From positions 1 to 64,000 of the forward strand of contig FPKD01000006.1 in the NCBI GenBank assembly GCA_900119625.1: a DNA stretch of 64,000 bases, given 5' to 3'. The position numbers were made by a program, and so were the translations under genes. Shown here in pieces: positions 1 through 7,760 of this stretch. The DNA is from Olsenella sp. kh2p3 (GTDB lineage Bacteria > Actinomycetota > Coriobacteriia > Coriobacteriales > Atopobiaceae). The stretch's first letter is position 1. Every line of letters begins with the position of its first letter. Under the pieces are notes generated by a model that searched no databases, was not told the origin of the DNA, and worked only from the letters and a program-made list of their open reading frames with translations.

Positions 1-198
1 GGCATCCCCCTGCAGGGCAACATCCTACCGCCCGGAGGAGTCAGACGCATCACCGCAGGGATGCGCTACCCACCAGAAGTGACGATGAGCCAAATTTTAG
101 GCACAGGGGGCTTGCGGGGTAGGATGGTCCAAGAAATCGTCCGCAACCCCAATCACTTGCGACCCCCCCTGAAAACCACGCGCGCTGCGGCGAAGTGA
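1..198 (+). CDS. possible C-terminal end of an unidentified protein (5' cut by window edge)
   Basis: Frame 1 is open from the first base to a TGA at 196-198 and encodes about 65 residues ending in a basic tail (KTTRAAAK). I do not recognise the family. The stretch is short enough to be open by chance in GC-rich DNA, and no domain motif is visible. If it is not coding, this is simply the upstream flank of pyrG. Confidence 0.3.
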   Translation, partial: GIPLQGNILPPGGVRRITAGMRYPPEVTMSQILGTGGLRGRMVQEIVRNPNHLRPPLKTTRAAAK

Positions 199-283
199 GG
201 GCTCGAATCTGTTTATTCGGTCTAACCACCTGAACAACCGTGTGCAGTCGGTGAGCGGTGTCACGTCCGCAAGGTTCTCGCGC

Positions 284-330
284 TAGAATAAAGACCCGTA
301 GAAACGGCAGCTTCACTACGGGAAGGCAAA
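284..330 (+). promoter_or_regulatory. pyrG promoter -10 and leader hairpin
   Basis: A TAGAAT hexamer at 284-289 is a good -10 candidate. A CCCGTAG/CTACGGG stem then frames a short loop at about 295-322, ending directly against the GGAAGG ribosome site of pyrG. This placement would allow translation or transcription control by RNA folding; that role is inference. Confidence 0.4.
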
Positions 331-335
331 CCCAC

Positions 336-1982
336 ATGACAAAACACATCTTTGTGACCGGCGGCGTCGTATCCTCCCTCGGCAAGGGCATTACGGCGGC
401 ATCGCTTGGCCGCCTGCTCAAGGCCCGCGGCTACAAGGTCATGATGCAAAAGGCCGACCCGTACCTCAATGTCGACCCGGGCACCATGAGCCCCTTCCAG
501 CACGGCGAGGTCTTCGTGACTGAGGACGGCAAGGAGACCGACCTCGACCTGGGTCACTACGAGCGCTTCATTGACGAGAACCTCACCCGCGAGTCCAACT
601 TCACCACCGGCCTCATCTACCAGTCGCTCATCCAGCGCGAGCGCGCGGGAGACTTCCTTGGCGGCACCGTGCAGGTGATTCCCCACGTCACCAACGAGAT
701 CAAGTCCCGATTCCTGCGCATCGAGGAGCAGACCCAGGCAGACGTCGTAATCACCGAGCTTGGTGGCACCATCGGCGACATCGAGGGCCAGCCCTTCGTC
801 GAGGCAATGCGCCAGTTCCGCAAGGAGAAGGGCGCCGGCAACACCCTGGTCATCCACGTGAGCCTGGTGCCCTACATCGCCGCCGCGCACGAGGTCAAGA
901 CCAAGCCCACGCAGCACTCCGTCAAGGAGCTGCGCTCCATGGGCATCCAGCCCGACTTCATCGTGTGCCGCTCGGACCACGAGGTCGACGCCTCCATCCG
1001 CGCCAAGATCGCACACTTCTGCGACGTGGACGAGGATTGCGTCTTCGAGAACTCCGACTGCCCGTCCATCTACGACGTGCCCATGCACCTCGCCAAGCAG
1101 GGCTTTGACGAGAAGGTCTGCCAGAAGCTGGGCCTCGAGCCGCGCGAGCGCGACATGAGCGATTGGAACGACTTCACCGACGCTATGCACGTGGCCAACT
1201 CCTTGCCCGAGAAGACCCGCATCGCTGTGGTTGGCAAGTACACCCAGCTGCCCGACGCCTACCTCTCGGTTATCGAGGCTCTGCACCACTCCGGCGTCTA
1301 CTACGACCGCCACGTCGAGATCAAGCTTGTCGACGGCGAGGAGCTCACCGAGGAGAACGTGGACGAGGAGCTCGCCGGCTACGACGGCATTCTCGTCCCC
1401 GGCGGCTTTGGCCTGCGCGGCACCGAGGGCAAGATCCTCTCGGCGAACCGTGCCCGCGTGAACAAGGTGCCGTACCTGGGCGTGTGCCTAGGCTTGCAGA
1501 TGGCGGTGTGCGAGTTTGCCCGCAATGTGGCGGGGCTCCCCGGCGCCATGTCCAGCGAGTTCGAGCCCGAGTGTACCTACCCTGTGATCGACCTCATGCC
1601 CGACCAGGAAGACGTTACCGACAAGGGCGGCACCATGCGCCTTGGCGCCTATCCCTGCAAGGTGGTCCCTGGCACGCTTGCCTCCGAGGCATACGGCGAA
1701 GAGCTCATCTACGAGCGTCACCGTCACCGCTACGAGGTCAACAACGCCTACCGCAAGCAACTCACCGACGCCGGTATGATCATCTCGGGCCTCTCGCCTG
1801 ACAACCGCCTGGTCGAGATGGTCGAGCTTCCCGAGTCCATGCATCCCTGGTTCGTGGCGTCTCAGGCCCACCCCGAGTTCAAGAGCCGTCCCACCAAGCC
1901 GGCGCCGCTGTTCCGCGAGTTCGTCCGTGCGGCCATCGCCCACCACGAGGGCGTCGACCGTCACGACGTGAACCCCAGGTAG
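336..1982 (+). CDS. pyrG: CTP synthase
   Basis: CTP synthase amidates UTP to CTP using glutamine and ATP, the last step of pyrimidine nucleotide synthesis in the cytoplasm. At 548 residues it has the normal family length. The N-terminal synthetase domain opens with the nucleotide-binding stretch [12 protein letters not shown] near residues 8-19. The C-terminal class I glutamine amidotransferase domain carries the nucleophile cysteine in GVCLGLQ near residue 383 and the His/Glu pair in AHPEF near residue 511. The ATG at 336 is chosen because it starts the conserved TKHIFVTGG and has a GGGAAGG ribosome site. It is followed 23 bp later by the recombinase gene, so the two may be cotranscribed. 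Confidence 0.97.
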   Translation: MTKHIFVTGGVVSSLGKGITAASLGRLLKARGYKVMMQKADPYLNVDPGTMSPFQHGEVFVTEDGKETDLDLGHYERFIDENLTRESNFTTGLIYQSLIQRERAGDFLGGTVQVIPHVTNEIKSRFLRIEEQTQADVVITELGGTIGDIEGQPFVEAMRQFRKEKGAGNTLVIHVSLVPYIAAAHEVKTKPTQHSVKELRSMGIQPDFIVCRSDHEVDASIRAKIAHFCDVDEDCVFENSDCPSIYDVPMHLAKQGFDEKVCQKLGLEPRERDMSDWNDFTDAMHVANSLPEKTRIAVVGKYTQLPDAYLSVIEALHHSGVYYDRHVEIKLVDGEELTEENVDEELAGYDGILVPGGFGLRGTEGKILSANRARVNKVPYLGVCLGLQMAVCEFARNVAGLPGAMSSEFEPECTYPVIDLMPDQEDVTDKGGTMRLGAYPCKVVPGTLASEAYGEELIYERHRHRYEVNNAYRKQLTDAGMIISGLSPDNRLVEMVELPESMHPWFVASQAHPEFKSRPTKPAPLFREFVRAAIAHHEGVDRHDVNPR

Positions 1983-2005
1983 CGCGGGGCCGTCCTGCCG
2001 GGCTC

Positions 2006-2917
2006 ATGGCCACGATGGACCTCTCGCGTGCACTGCGCGAGTACCTTAACTACCTCTCCATCGAGAGGAACGCTTCACCCAATACGGTCGCGGCCTATGG
2101 CCGCGACCTTTCTCGTTATCTCTCGGCGCTTGAGGGAGAGGGCATCACCAGCCCCGACAACGTGACGCGTCAAGCGATAGAGGCGCACGTCGCTGCCCTG
2201 GTAGATGTGGGGCTTGCGCCGGCATCCGTCGAGCGTGCGGTCTCTGCCATCAAGGGCTTCCATCGCTTCATGGTGGCGGACGAGATCTGCGAGAACTTCC
2301 CCACGGCCGACCTGCCGCTGCCAGCCAAGCCTGCGCGTCTGCCCGACGTCCTAAGCGTTGAGCAGGCCGAGGCCCTTCTCGACCAGCCCTTCCCCAAGAC
2401 GGCAGCCGGCCAGCGCGACCGCGCCATTCTGGAGACGCTCTACGGCTGCGGCCTGCGCGTCTCGGAGCTCTGCGGGCTCGACCTGCGCGACGTACGCTTG
2501 GACGAGGAGGTCGTGCGCGTCTTTGGCAAGGGGTCGAAGGAGCGCGTGGTGCCCATCATGGGGTCTGCCGCGCGCGTGATGGGGAAGTACCTTGAGCTGT
2601 GGCGCCCGGGGTTGGTGGGGCGCACGCTCACCCAGGCGGTCTTTCTCAACCAGCGAGGCGGACGCATCTCTCGCCAGTCCGTGCACACGATTGTGGAGCG
2701 CGCGGGACGCATGGTGGGGGTGCAGGGGCTGCATCCGCATACGCTGCGACACAGCTTTGCGACGCACCTGCTTGAAGGCGGCGCCGACCTGCGCGTTGTC
2801 CAGGAGCTTCTCGGCCACGCCGACATCTCGACCACCCAGCTCTACACGCACGTCGATCGCACGCACGTGCGCGGCGTGTACCTGGCGGCGCACCCCCGCG
2901 CTCACGTGCACGAGTAG
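2006..2917 (+). CDS. xerD: site-specific tyrosine recombinase XerC/XerD type
   Basis: The protein has 303 residues, the normal size for the Xer recombinases that resolve chromosome dimers at dif during division. It has an N-terminal SAM-like core-binding domain ([19 protein letters not shown]) and a C-terminal catalytic domain. Visible catalytic residues are Arg near 151 (GCGLRVSEL), HxxR near 245-248 (HTLRHSF), His near 271 (LGHADISTT) and the nucleophile Tyr near 280 (QLYTHVD). Every catalytic residue is present. It lies 23 bp after pyrG and before the dcw cluster. Assignment to XerD rather than XerC cannot be settled from one paralogue; absence of mobile-element context argues for the housekeeping enzyme. 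Confidence 0.9.
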   Translation: MATMDLSRALREYLNYLSIERNASPNTVAAYGRDLSRYLSALEGEGITSPDNVTRQAIEAHVAALVDVGLAPASVERAVSAIKGFHRFMVADEICENFPTADLPLPAKPARLPDVLSVEQAEALLDQPFPKTAAGQRDRAILETLYGCGLRVSELCGLDLRDVRLDEEVVRVFGKGSKERVVPIMGSAARVMGKYLELWRPGLVGRTLTQAVFLNQRGGRISRQSVHTIVERAGRMVGVQGLHPHTLRHSFATHLLEGGADLRVVQELLGHADISTTQLYTHVDRTHVRGVYLAAHPRAHVHE

Positions 2918-2995
2918 GGGATGGCTTCCCGGCAGGGCGCCCCGGGCGGCAGGGCGCCTGGCTTCTCGCCGCACCCGTCCCGGTGGGGCTTCCCG

Positions 2996-3100
2996 AGAAA
3001 CCTACGACTTAGTAGCAGTTGGCGAGAGGAATGCAGCCCCTCTATCTGCGGGTATTCTCAGCGATGCTCCCTGTGGGTTGCTACTAAGCCGCAGGTTTCT
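2996..3100. repeat. 105-bp inverted-repeat element
   Basis: Left arm 2996-3017 and right arm 3079-3100 are inverted copies of 22 nt differing at two positions (core CTTAGTAGCA). The arms enclose about 61 bp without an ORF. The architecture is that of a small palindromic or MITE-like element, or a strong transcript hairpin after xerD. Confidence 0.7.
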
Positions 3101-3328
3101 AGGTTTCAAGAGCTTGGACAGAATTATTGCGCGGTTTTTCGTGAAGTGATTCTCAGCAACTGGGCAGATGCATTTCTCGCTAGAAAAAACGTTCAATAAC
3201 TGAGAGATCCCGGCAGCCGAGGGAGCAAGGCTCCAGCTATACAGCAGGCAAGGGCTCTGCCACCCGTCTACATGGAGCCAATTGGGCAGCGCTCCTGTGA
3301 AAAAAACAACGCTTCGGCGAGAAAACGA

Positions 3329-3463
3329 CGCCCGAGAAGGGGCCTCGTACGAAATCGCTGCGATAACGTGCCCTCCGGCGCCATATTGGCGCCCGAGAGG
3401 GCCTTTTGTACGTGATAGCTGCTAGAGCGTGCCTTCGGGCGTCAAATTGACGCCGAGGCCGCG
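3329..3463 (+). repeat. 61-bp tandem repeat upstream of mraZ
   Basis: Units begin with CGCCCGAGA at 3329 and 3390, and a partial third unit CGCCGAGGCCGCG begins at 3451, giving an exact 61-bp period. Each unit ends in a small palindrome (GGCGCCATATTGGCGCC-like, GGCGTCAAATTGACGCC). A degenerate partial unit may precede at about 3309. Confidence 0.7.
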
Positions 3464-3710
3464 TTTTCTGCAGCCGCGCGTGTCCACGTCCGCGCTCGCT
3501 CCACCGCCCCACACCCACCCCTACACTTTGCCCCACCGCCACCTTCACCCCACCGACACAATTCGTTTCTCGATGTTCGTCCTTCTCGCCGTCTGCGTTG
3601 TATCCGCGCGGCCACCAACCACAACATCTGGGGTCACCGCTGTCCCCTTACGCTCTCTGCTCAAACTTCCCTCCAACCACCCGGGGCCGAAATTCGCCCT
3701 TGTGTGTCGC

Positions 3711-3740
3711 AAAGTGTTTTTAGGTGTGGCTAGGTGTCGG
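3711..3740 (+). promoter_or_regulatory. MraZ-type operator: three 10-bp direct repeats
   Basis: Three consecutive 10-mers read AAAGTGTTTT, TAGGTGTGGC and TAGGTGTCGG. This matches the architecture described for MraZ-binding boxes, with tandem GTG-containing repeats at 10-bp spacing ahead of mraZ. A TATAGT -10 candidate lies at 3749-3754, so the repeats cover the -35 region. Autoregulation of the dcw operon by MraZ is the likely role (inference from family knowledge plus position). Confidence 0.65.
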
Positions 3741-3802
3741 ATTTGGTCTATAGTTTGTTCACGTTCAAACGTGGGCGCGAGCGGCAACGAGAGGAGGGCG
3801 AC

Positions 3803-4237
3803 ATGCTGACTGGTCAGTACCAGCGCAGCCTCGACTCCAAGTCCCGTGTCACCCTTCCCGCCATCCTGCGCAAGCAGTTTGGTGAGTTCGTGCAGCTCAT
3901 CCCGCGCAAGGACGCGCTCTACGGCTACACCCCCGAGTCGTTCGAGGCATGGGTCAACAGTCTGAACCTCGATCCCAGGAGCCGCAACGACGCAGAGACC
4001 CTGCTTCGTCTCAACGCCATGGCCACCACGGTGGAGATCGATTCCGCCGGCCGTGTTGCCCTTGGCAAGATCGACGAGACGACCCGCGGCCAGCGCCAGC
4101 GCCTGGGCCTCGACGGCGACCTCATGGTCGTCGGCGCGGGCGACCACTTCGAGATCTGGAACGCCGATCGCTGGAACGAGAAGTTCGCCTCCGACGACGC
4201 GGTTGACCGTCTCGAGTCTCTTCTCTTTGGCGAGTAG
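3803..4237 (+). CDS. mraZ: transcriptional regulator MraZ
   Basis: This 144-residue DNA-binding protein consists of two tandem SpoVT/AbrB-like swapped-hairpin modules (for example YQRSLDSKSRVTLPAILR near residues 5-22 and TVEIDSAGRVALG near 78). MraZ proteins form rings and repress or activate the division operon they head. The ATG at 3803 follows a GAGGAGGG ribosome site; an upstream ATG in frame has no such site. It is the first gene of the dcw cluster, preceded by three matching 10-bp repeats and followed 21 bp later by rsmH, the classical order. Confidence 0.95.
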   Translation: MLTGQYQRSLDSKSRVTLPAILRKQFGEFVQLIPRKDALYGYTPESFEAWVNSLNLDPRSRNDAETLLRLNAMATTVEIDSAGRVALGKIDETTRGQRQRLGLDGDLMVVGAGDHFEIWNADRWNEKFASDDAVDRLESLLFGE

Positions 4238-4258
4238 GCAAAGGGGAGGGGGAGCGCC

Positions 4259-5263
4259 TTGACATCCGAATATCGGCATGTACCTGTGATGCTCGACGAG
4301 GTTCTCGCCGAGCTCGACCCCAAGCCGGGAGAGGTGGTCTGCGACTGCACCCTCGGCGGGGCCGGACACTCCATCGCGCTTGCGCAGAGAATCGCCCCGG
4401 ACGGCCTCTCCATTGGCATCGACCAAGACGACATGGCCTTAAAGGCGGCGACCGAGCGCTTCTCGCAGGAGGCGCCCCAGGCGGAGTTCCTTCCGCTCAA
4501 GGGCAACTTCGGTGACCTTGACCAGCTGCTCGTTGGTGCCAGGGTCCCTGGCGTGGATTGCTTCCTCTTCGATCTGGGGGTCTCTTCTCCCCAGCTCGAC
4601 ATTCCTGAACGGGGCTTCTCGTACAACGAGGACGCCCCCCTAGACATGCGTATGGATTCGGGGAAAGACACCCCAACCGCACAAGAGGTCATAAACACCT
4701 ACAACGAAGCCGACCTCACCCGAATCCTTCGCGTGTATGGCGACGAGAAGTACGCGGCACGCATTGCCCGCGCCATCGTGGAGACGCGCGAGAAGGCGCC
4801 CATCGAGACGACCTTCCAGCTCGTCGACGTGATCAAGCGAGCGATACCCGCTGCGGCCCGCCGTCACGGTGGCCACCCCGCGCGCAAGACCTTCCAGGCC
4901 CTGCGCATCGAGGTGAACCACGAGCTCGACGCCCTCGACCAAGGCCTCCGCGCCGCCGTTCGCTGGGCAAACACCGGTGGCAGGATCTGCGTTATCTCCT
5001 ACCACTCGCTCGAGGACCGCATCGTGAAGCACGTCTTCTCTGAGCTCTCGCAGGGTTGCATCTGCCCGCCGGACCTTCCGGTGTGCGTATGCGGCCACGT
5101 GCCGATAGTCGACGTCAAGACCAGAAAGCCGCTCGTCGCGGGCGAGGAGGAGGTCTCCTCCAACCCACGGGCGAGAAGCGCGCTCATGCGCGTGGCGGTC
5201 AAGCTCGACGTCACGCACGAGGGCACGGAATCGTCGCACCCGACCGCAAGGTCGTCTGCATAG
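4259..5263 (+). CDS. rsmH: 16S rRNA (cytosine(1402)-N(4))-methyltransferase
   Basis: RsmH (MraW) methylates N4 of C1402 in 16S rRNA, in the ribosomal P site, using S-adenosylmethionine. The protein has 334 residues. The N-terminus YRHVPVMLDEVL and the SAM-binding motif CTLGGAGHS (near residues 36-44) are diagnostic, as are LFDLGVSSPQLD and ISYHSLEDRIVK. The start is a TTG at 4259 preceded by AGGGGAGGGGG. A cysteine group near the C-terminus (CICPPDLPVCVCG) is typical of the family. It lies between mraZ and ftsL. Confidence 0.96.
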   Translation: MTSEYRHVPVMLDEVLAELDPKPGEVVCDCTLGGAGHSIALAQRIAPDGLSIGIDQDDMALKAATERFSQEAPQAEFLPLKGNFGDLDQLLVGARVPGVDCFLFDLGVSSPQLDIPERGFSYNEDAPLDMRMDSGKDTPTAQEVINTYNEADLTRILRVYGDEKYAARIARAIVETREKAPIETTFQLVDVIKRAIPAAARRHGGHPARKTFQALRIEVNHELDALDQGLRAAVRWANTGGRICVISYHSLEDRIVKHVFSELSQGCICPPDLPVCVCGHVPIVDVKTRKPLVAGEEEVSSNPRARSALMRVAVKLDVTHEGTESSHPTARSSA

Positions 5264-5338
5264 CACTACAAACGAAGCAGTACGCACCACAAACGCAGCT
5301 TAAACGCACCACCAACGAAGCACCAACGCACCAGCACG
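5264..5338 (+). repeat. degenerate 22-nt tandem repeat in the ftsL leader
   Basis: ACGCACCA recurs at 5282, 5304 and 5326, exactly 22 nt apart, and a weaker copy precedes at about 5260. Units 1 and 2 agree at about 17 of 22 positions. The stretch is almost free of T and therefore probably unstructured as RNA. It fills most of the rsmH-ftsL spacer. Confidence 0.6.
5297..5336 (+). promoter_or_regulatory. bipartite leader motif shared with ftsZ (ftsL copy)
   Basis: The motif reads AGCTTAAACGC, eight variable bases, then CGAAGCACCAACGCACCAGC and a final A. The same 40-nt arrangement recurs at 18235-18274 ahead of ftsZ, with the start codon at nearly the same distance (39 nt here, 40 nt there). 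Function unknown. Confidence 0.6.
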
Positions 5339-5375
5339 CACAACGTCCGGCATCGCCGGGAGACAAGGGACAGCA

Positions 5376-5903
5376 ATGAGGTATCAGGGGTCAGAGGCCG
5401 TCAGGATGGACGCAGCCGAGAGGAGCCGCGAGCGTCGCGACGAACGCGTCGAGCAGCGCCCGTCGTTCTCGGTCGTCACCGGTGGCGGGCTTGACGCCCG
5501 CGCCCGCGCTGGCGTGAGCCCCCAGTTCCTCAGCCGCGTCCGCACGGTTGTCATCTGCGCCCTCGTGTTCATCGCGCTTGGCGCCTGCCGCGTGGCGCTC
5601 TCCACGGCAACCGTCTCGACGCTCCAGGCCAACTCGGCGCTGCGCTCCCAGATCAAGGAGGCGCAGACGCTCAACGAGGACCTTCAGGTTGAGAAGTCTG
5701 TGCTCTCCTCGTCCAGCCGCATCAGCCGCATTGCCACGCAGAACTACGGCATGAGCCTCTCGACCAACCGAGAGGTGCTCGACCTCTCGTCTGCCGGCAC
5801 CTCCGCGGACGCGACGTCGACCGATGCCGTCTCCGCCACCACGGCGAATGGGGATGCTGCGCAGTCCGTGACGAACACCGATACGGCCTCGCCTGAGGCG
5901 TAG
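5376..5903 (+). CDS. ftsL: cell division protein FtsL-like
   Basis: This is a 175-residue bitopic membrane protein. It has a charged cytoplasmic N-terminus (to about residue 48), one transmembrane helix (VRTVVICALVFIALGACRVAL, near 53-73) and an extracytoplasmic coiled-coil segment (near 80-110). A Ser/Thr/Ala-rich acidic tail follows. FtsL joins FtsB/DivIC and FtsQ and activates FtsW/FtsI. The sequence is poorly conserved in this family, so the call rests on position between rsmH and the class B PBP, plus topology. The spacer before it carries the 22-nt repeats. Confidence 0.8.
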   Translation: MRYQGSEAVRMDAAERSRERRDERVEQRPSFSVVTGGGLDARARAGVSPQFLSRVRTVVICALVFIALGACRVALSTATVSTLQANSALRSQIKEAQTLNEDLQVEKSVLSSSSRISRIATQNYGMSLSTNREVLDLSSAGTSADATSTDAVSATTANGDAAQSVTNTDTASPEA

Positions 5904-5926
5904 ACTACTCCCTCGTGAGAGAGAGC

Positions 5927-7747
5927 ATGAGACAGAGCCGCCAAGGGCGGCGTGGAATGCCGGAGGCCTCGTACGACGAGGCCTCTCGTGCCCGTTACCG
6001 TGCCCGCGCGTCGAGGCCGGGCGGGTCGGGCCCTGGTGGCTTTGACAGCGGCACGCGCGTGATCTTCATCATCCTCATGGTTGCCTTCGCCATTGTGGCC
6101 GGGCGTCTGGTGTGGCTGCAGGTCATAGACTCGTCGAGCCTTTCCGAGGCGGCCGAGCAGCACCGCACCAACGTGATCACGCTGCACGCCAAGCGCGGCA
6201 CCATCTACGACCGCAACGGCAACGTGCTGGCCATGAGCGTGGACTGCAAGACCATCTACTGCAACCCCAAGGAGATCACGGACCCATCGGGCGTGGCGAA
6301 GATCCTCGCCGCAAACCTTGGCGGCTCCGCAAGCGACTACACTTCTGCCCTCACGACCGACTCAACCTTCGCCTACGTTGAGCGCCAGGTGGACACTGAC
6401 GTCGCCGACACCATCAAGCAGCAGCTCTCGGACGCCAATCTCAAGGGCGTCTACTACCTCGACGACACCAAGCGCGTCTACCCCTACGGTGACGTCGCCA
6501 GCCAGGTGCTGGGCGTGGTGGGCTCAGACGGTGACGGTCTTACCGGCCTGGAGTACTACTACAACGACGTCCTCTCGGGCACCGACGGCCAAATGATCGT
6601 CGAGACCGGCCTCACGGGCACGCCCATCGCGGGTGGCACCTCCCAGGTCACCGAGGCAAAGAACGGCCAGGACCTGGTTCTCTCCATTGACATCGACATC
6701 CAGGAGAAGGCCGAGGAGGTCATCTCCAAGGCCGTTGGAGACTACGAGGCCGACTCTGGCTCGGTCATGGTGACAAACCCCAAGACCGGTGAGATATACG
6801 CCGCATGCTCGACGCCCCTGGCCAAGCTCTCGGACCTTGCCAACACCAGCTCGGACGCGCTCACGCTCAAGCCCGTGACTGCCTCCTACGAGCCGGGCTC
6901 GATGTTCAAGATCTTGACCGTTGCCATAGGCGTCGAGAACGGCCTCTTCAACGCAGACAGTATCTACAACGTTCCCATGCAGATACTTGCTGGCGACGAC
7001 TGGGTGACCGACGACGACGTGCGCAGCGGCGCCGAGGACATGACGGTGCGCACCATGCTCGTGCGCTCCTCGAACGTAGGCGTGTCGCTTCTCGCCCAGG
7101 AGGTCATTGGCGCGCAGCGCTTTGCCGAGGGCGTGGACAAGTTTGGCATCGGGCACACCACGGGCATCGACTACCCCGGCGAGGCGACGGGCATCGTGAC
7201 CAGCTACGAGAACTACACTGGCGCAACGCTTGGTGCCATGGCCTTTGGCCAGGCCCTTGCCGTGCCCATGGTGCAGATAGTGCGCGCGTTTGGCATCGTT
7301 GCCAACGACGGCATACCCACCACGCCCCACTTCCTCATCTCCAAGGGTGGCGAGGGGGTCGACTGGCCTACGGGCGACCAGGTCATCTCCAAGGACACCG
7401 CCGACGAGGTTACCGACATGATGATCTCGGTCATGACCGACGGAACCGGCAAACGCGGCCAGGTCGACGGCTATACCATTGCAGGCAAGACGGGCACGGG
7501 CGAGCAGGCCGGCGAGTCTGGCGGCTACCAGGCGGGCAAGTACGTCTCGTCACTCTGCGGCTTTGCCAACGCCGAGGACCCCCAGGTCCTTGTGTACGTT
7601 GGCCTTAATGGCACACCGCACCTGGCTCTCTCCTCAGCAGCGCCAACCTTCAAGGAGATAATGGAGGCTGCCGTCACAGACCTTGGCATCTCCCCGGATG
7701 CCTCCACAACCACCACGTCGACAAAATCCACGTCGACAACCAACTAG
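5927..7747 (+). CDS. ftsI: peptidoglycan D,D-transpeptidase FtsI / class B PBP
   Basis: This septal transpeptidase cross-links new peptidoglycan. From the N-terminus it shows a basic cytoplasmic stretch, a transmembrane helix (VIFIILMVAFAIVAGRLVWLQV), a PBP dimerisation domain starting with RGTIYDRNG, and the transpeptidase domain. The active-site triad is complete: SMFK near residue 324 (EPGSMFK), SSN near 380 and KTG near 521 (IAGKTGTGE). It ends in a Thr/Ser tail. The ATG at 5927 is preferred, but a GTG at 5915 is in frame. It sits between ftsL and murF, 13 bp from the latter. Confidence 0.95.
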   Translation: MRQSRQGRRGMPEASYDEASRARYRARASRPGGSGPGGFDSGTRVIFIILMVAFAIVAGRLVWLQVIDSSSLSEAAEQHRTNVITLHAKRGTIYDRNGNVLAMSVDCKTIYCNPKEITDPSGVAKILAANLGGSASDYTSALTTDSTFAYVERQVDTDVADTIKQQLSDANLKGVYYLDDTKRVYPYGDVASQVLGVVGSDGDGLTGLEYYYNDVLSGTDGQMIVETGLTGTPIAGGTSQVTEAKNGQDLVLSIDIDIQEKAEEVISKAVGDYEADSGSVMVTNPKTGEIYAACSTPLAKLSDLANTSSDALTLKPVTASYEPGSMFKILTVAIGVENGLFNADSIYNVPMQILAGDDWVTDDDVRSGAEDMTVRTMLVRSSNVGVSLLAQEVIGAQRFAEGVDKFGIGHTTGIDYPGEATGIVTSYENYTGATLGAMAFGQALAVPMVQIVRAFGIVANDGIPTTPHFLISKGGEGVDWPTGDQVISKDTADEVTDMMISVMTDGTGKRGQVDGYTIAGKTGTGEQAGESGGYQAGKYVSSLCGFANAEDPQVLVYVGLNGTPHLALSSAAPTFKEIMEAAVTDLGISPDASTTTTSTKSTSTTN

Positions 7748-7760
7748 GTCAGGGGGACCT

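Larger units (their letters stand above)
2918..3710. other. long intergenic region with repeats, no credible gene
   Basis: About 0.8 kb between xerD and mraZ. It contains a GGCGCCC/GGGCGCC hairpin just after xerD (2936-2958), a 105-bp inverted-repeat element (2996-3100) and a 61-bp tandem repeat (about 3329-3460). The short open frames here lack ribosome sites and cross the repeats, so I do not call any gene. Confidence 0.6.

Noticed and set aside
1..230. 6S, SRP or tmRNA gene upstream of pyrG
   Set aside because: I looked for conserved SRP loop, tmRNA 3' T-arm and 6S bubble features on both strands and saw none.
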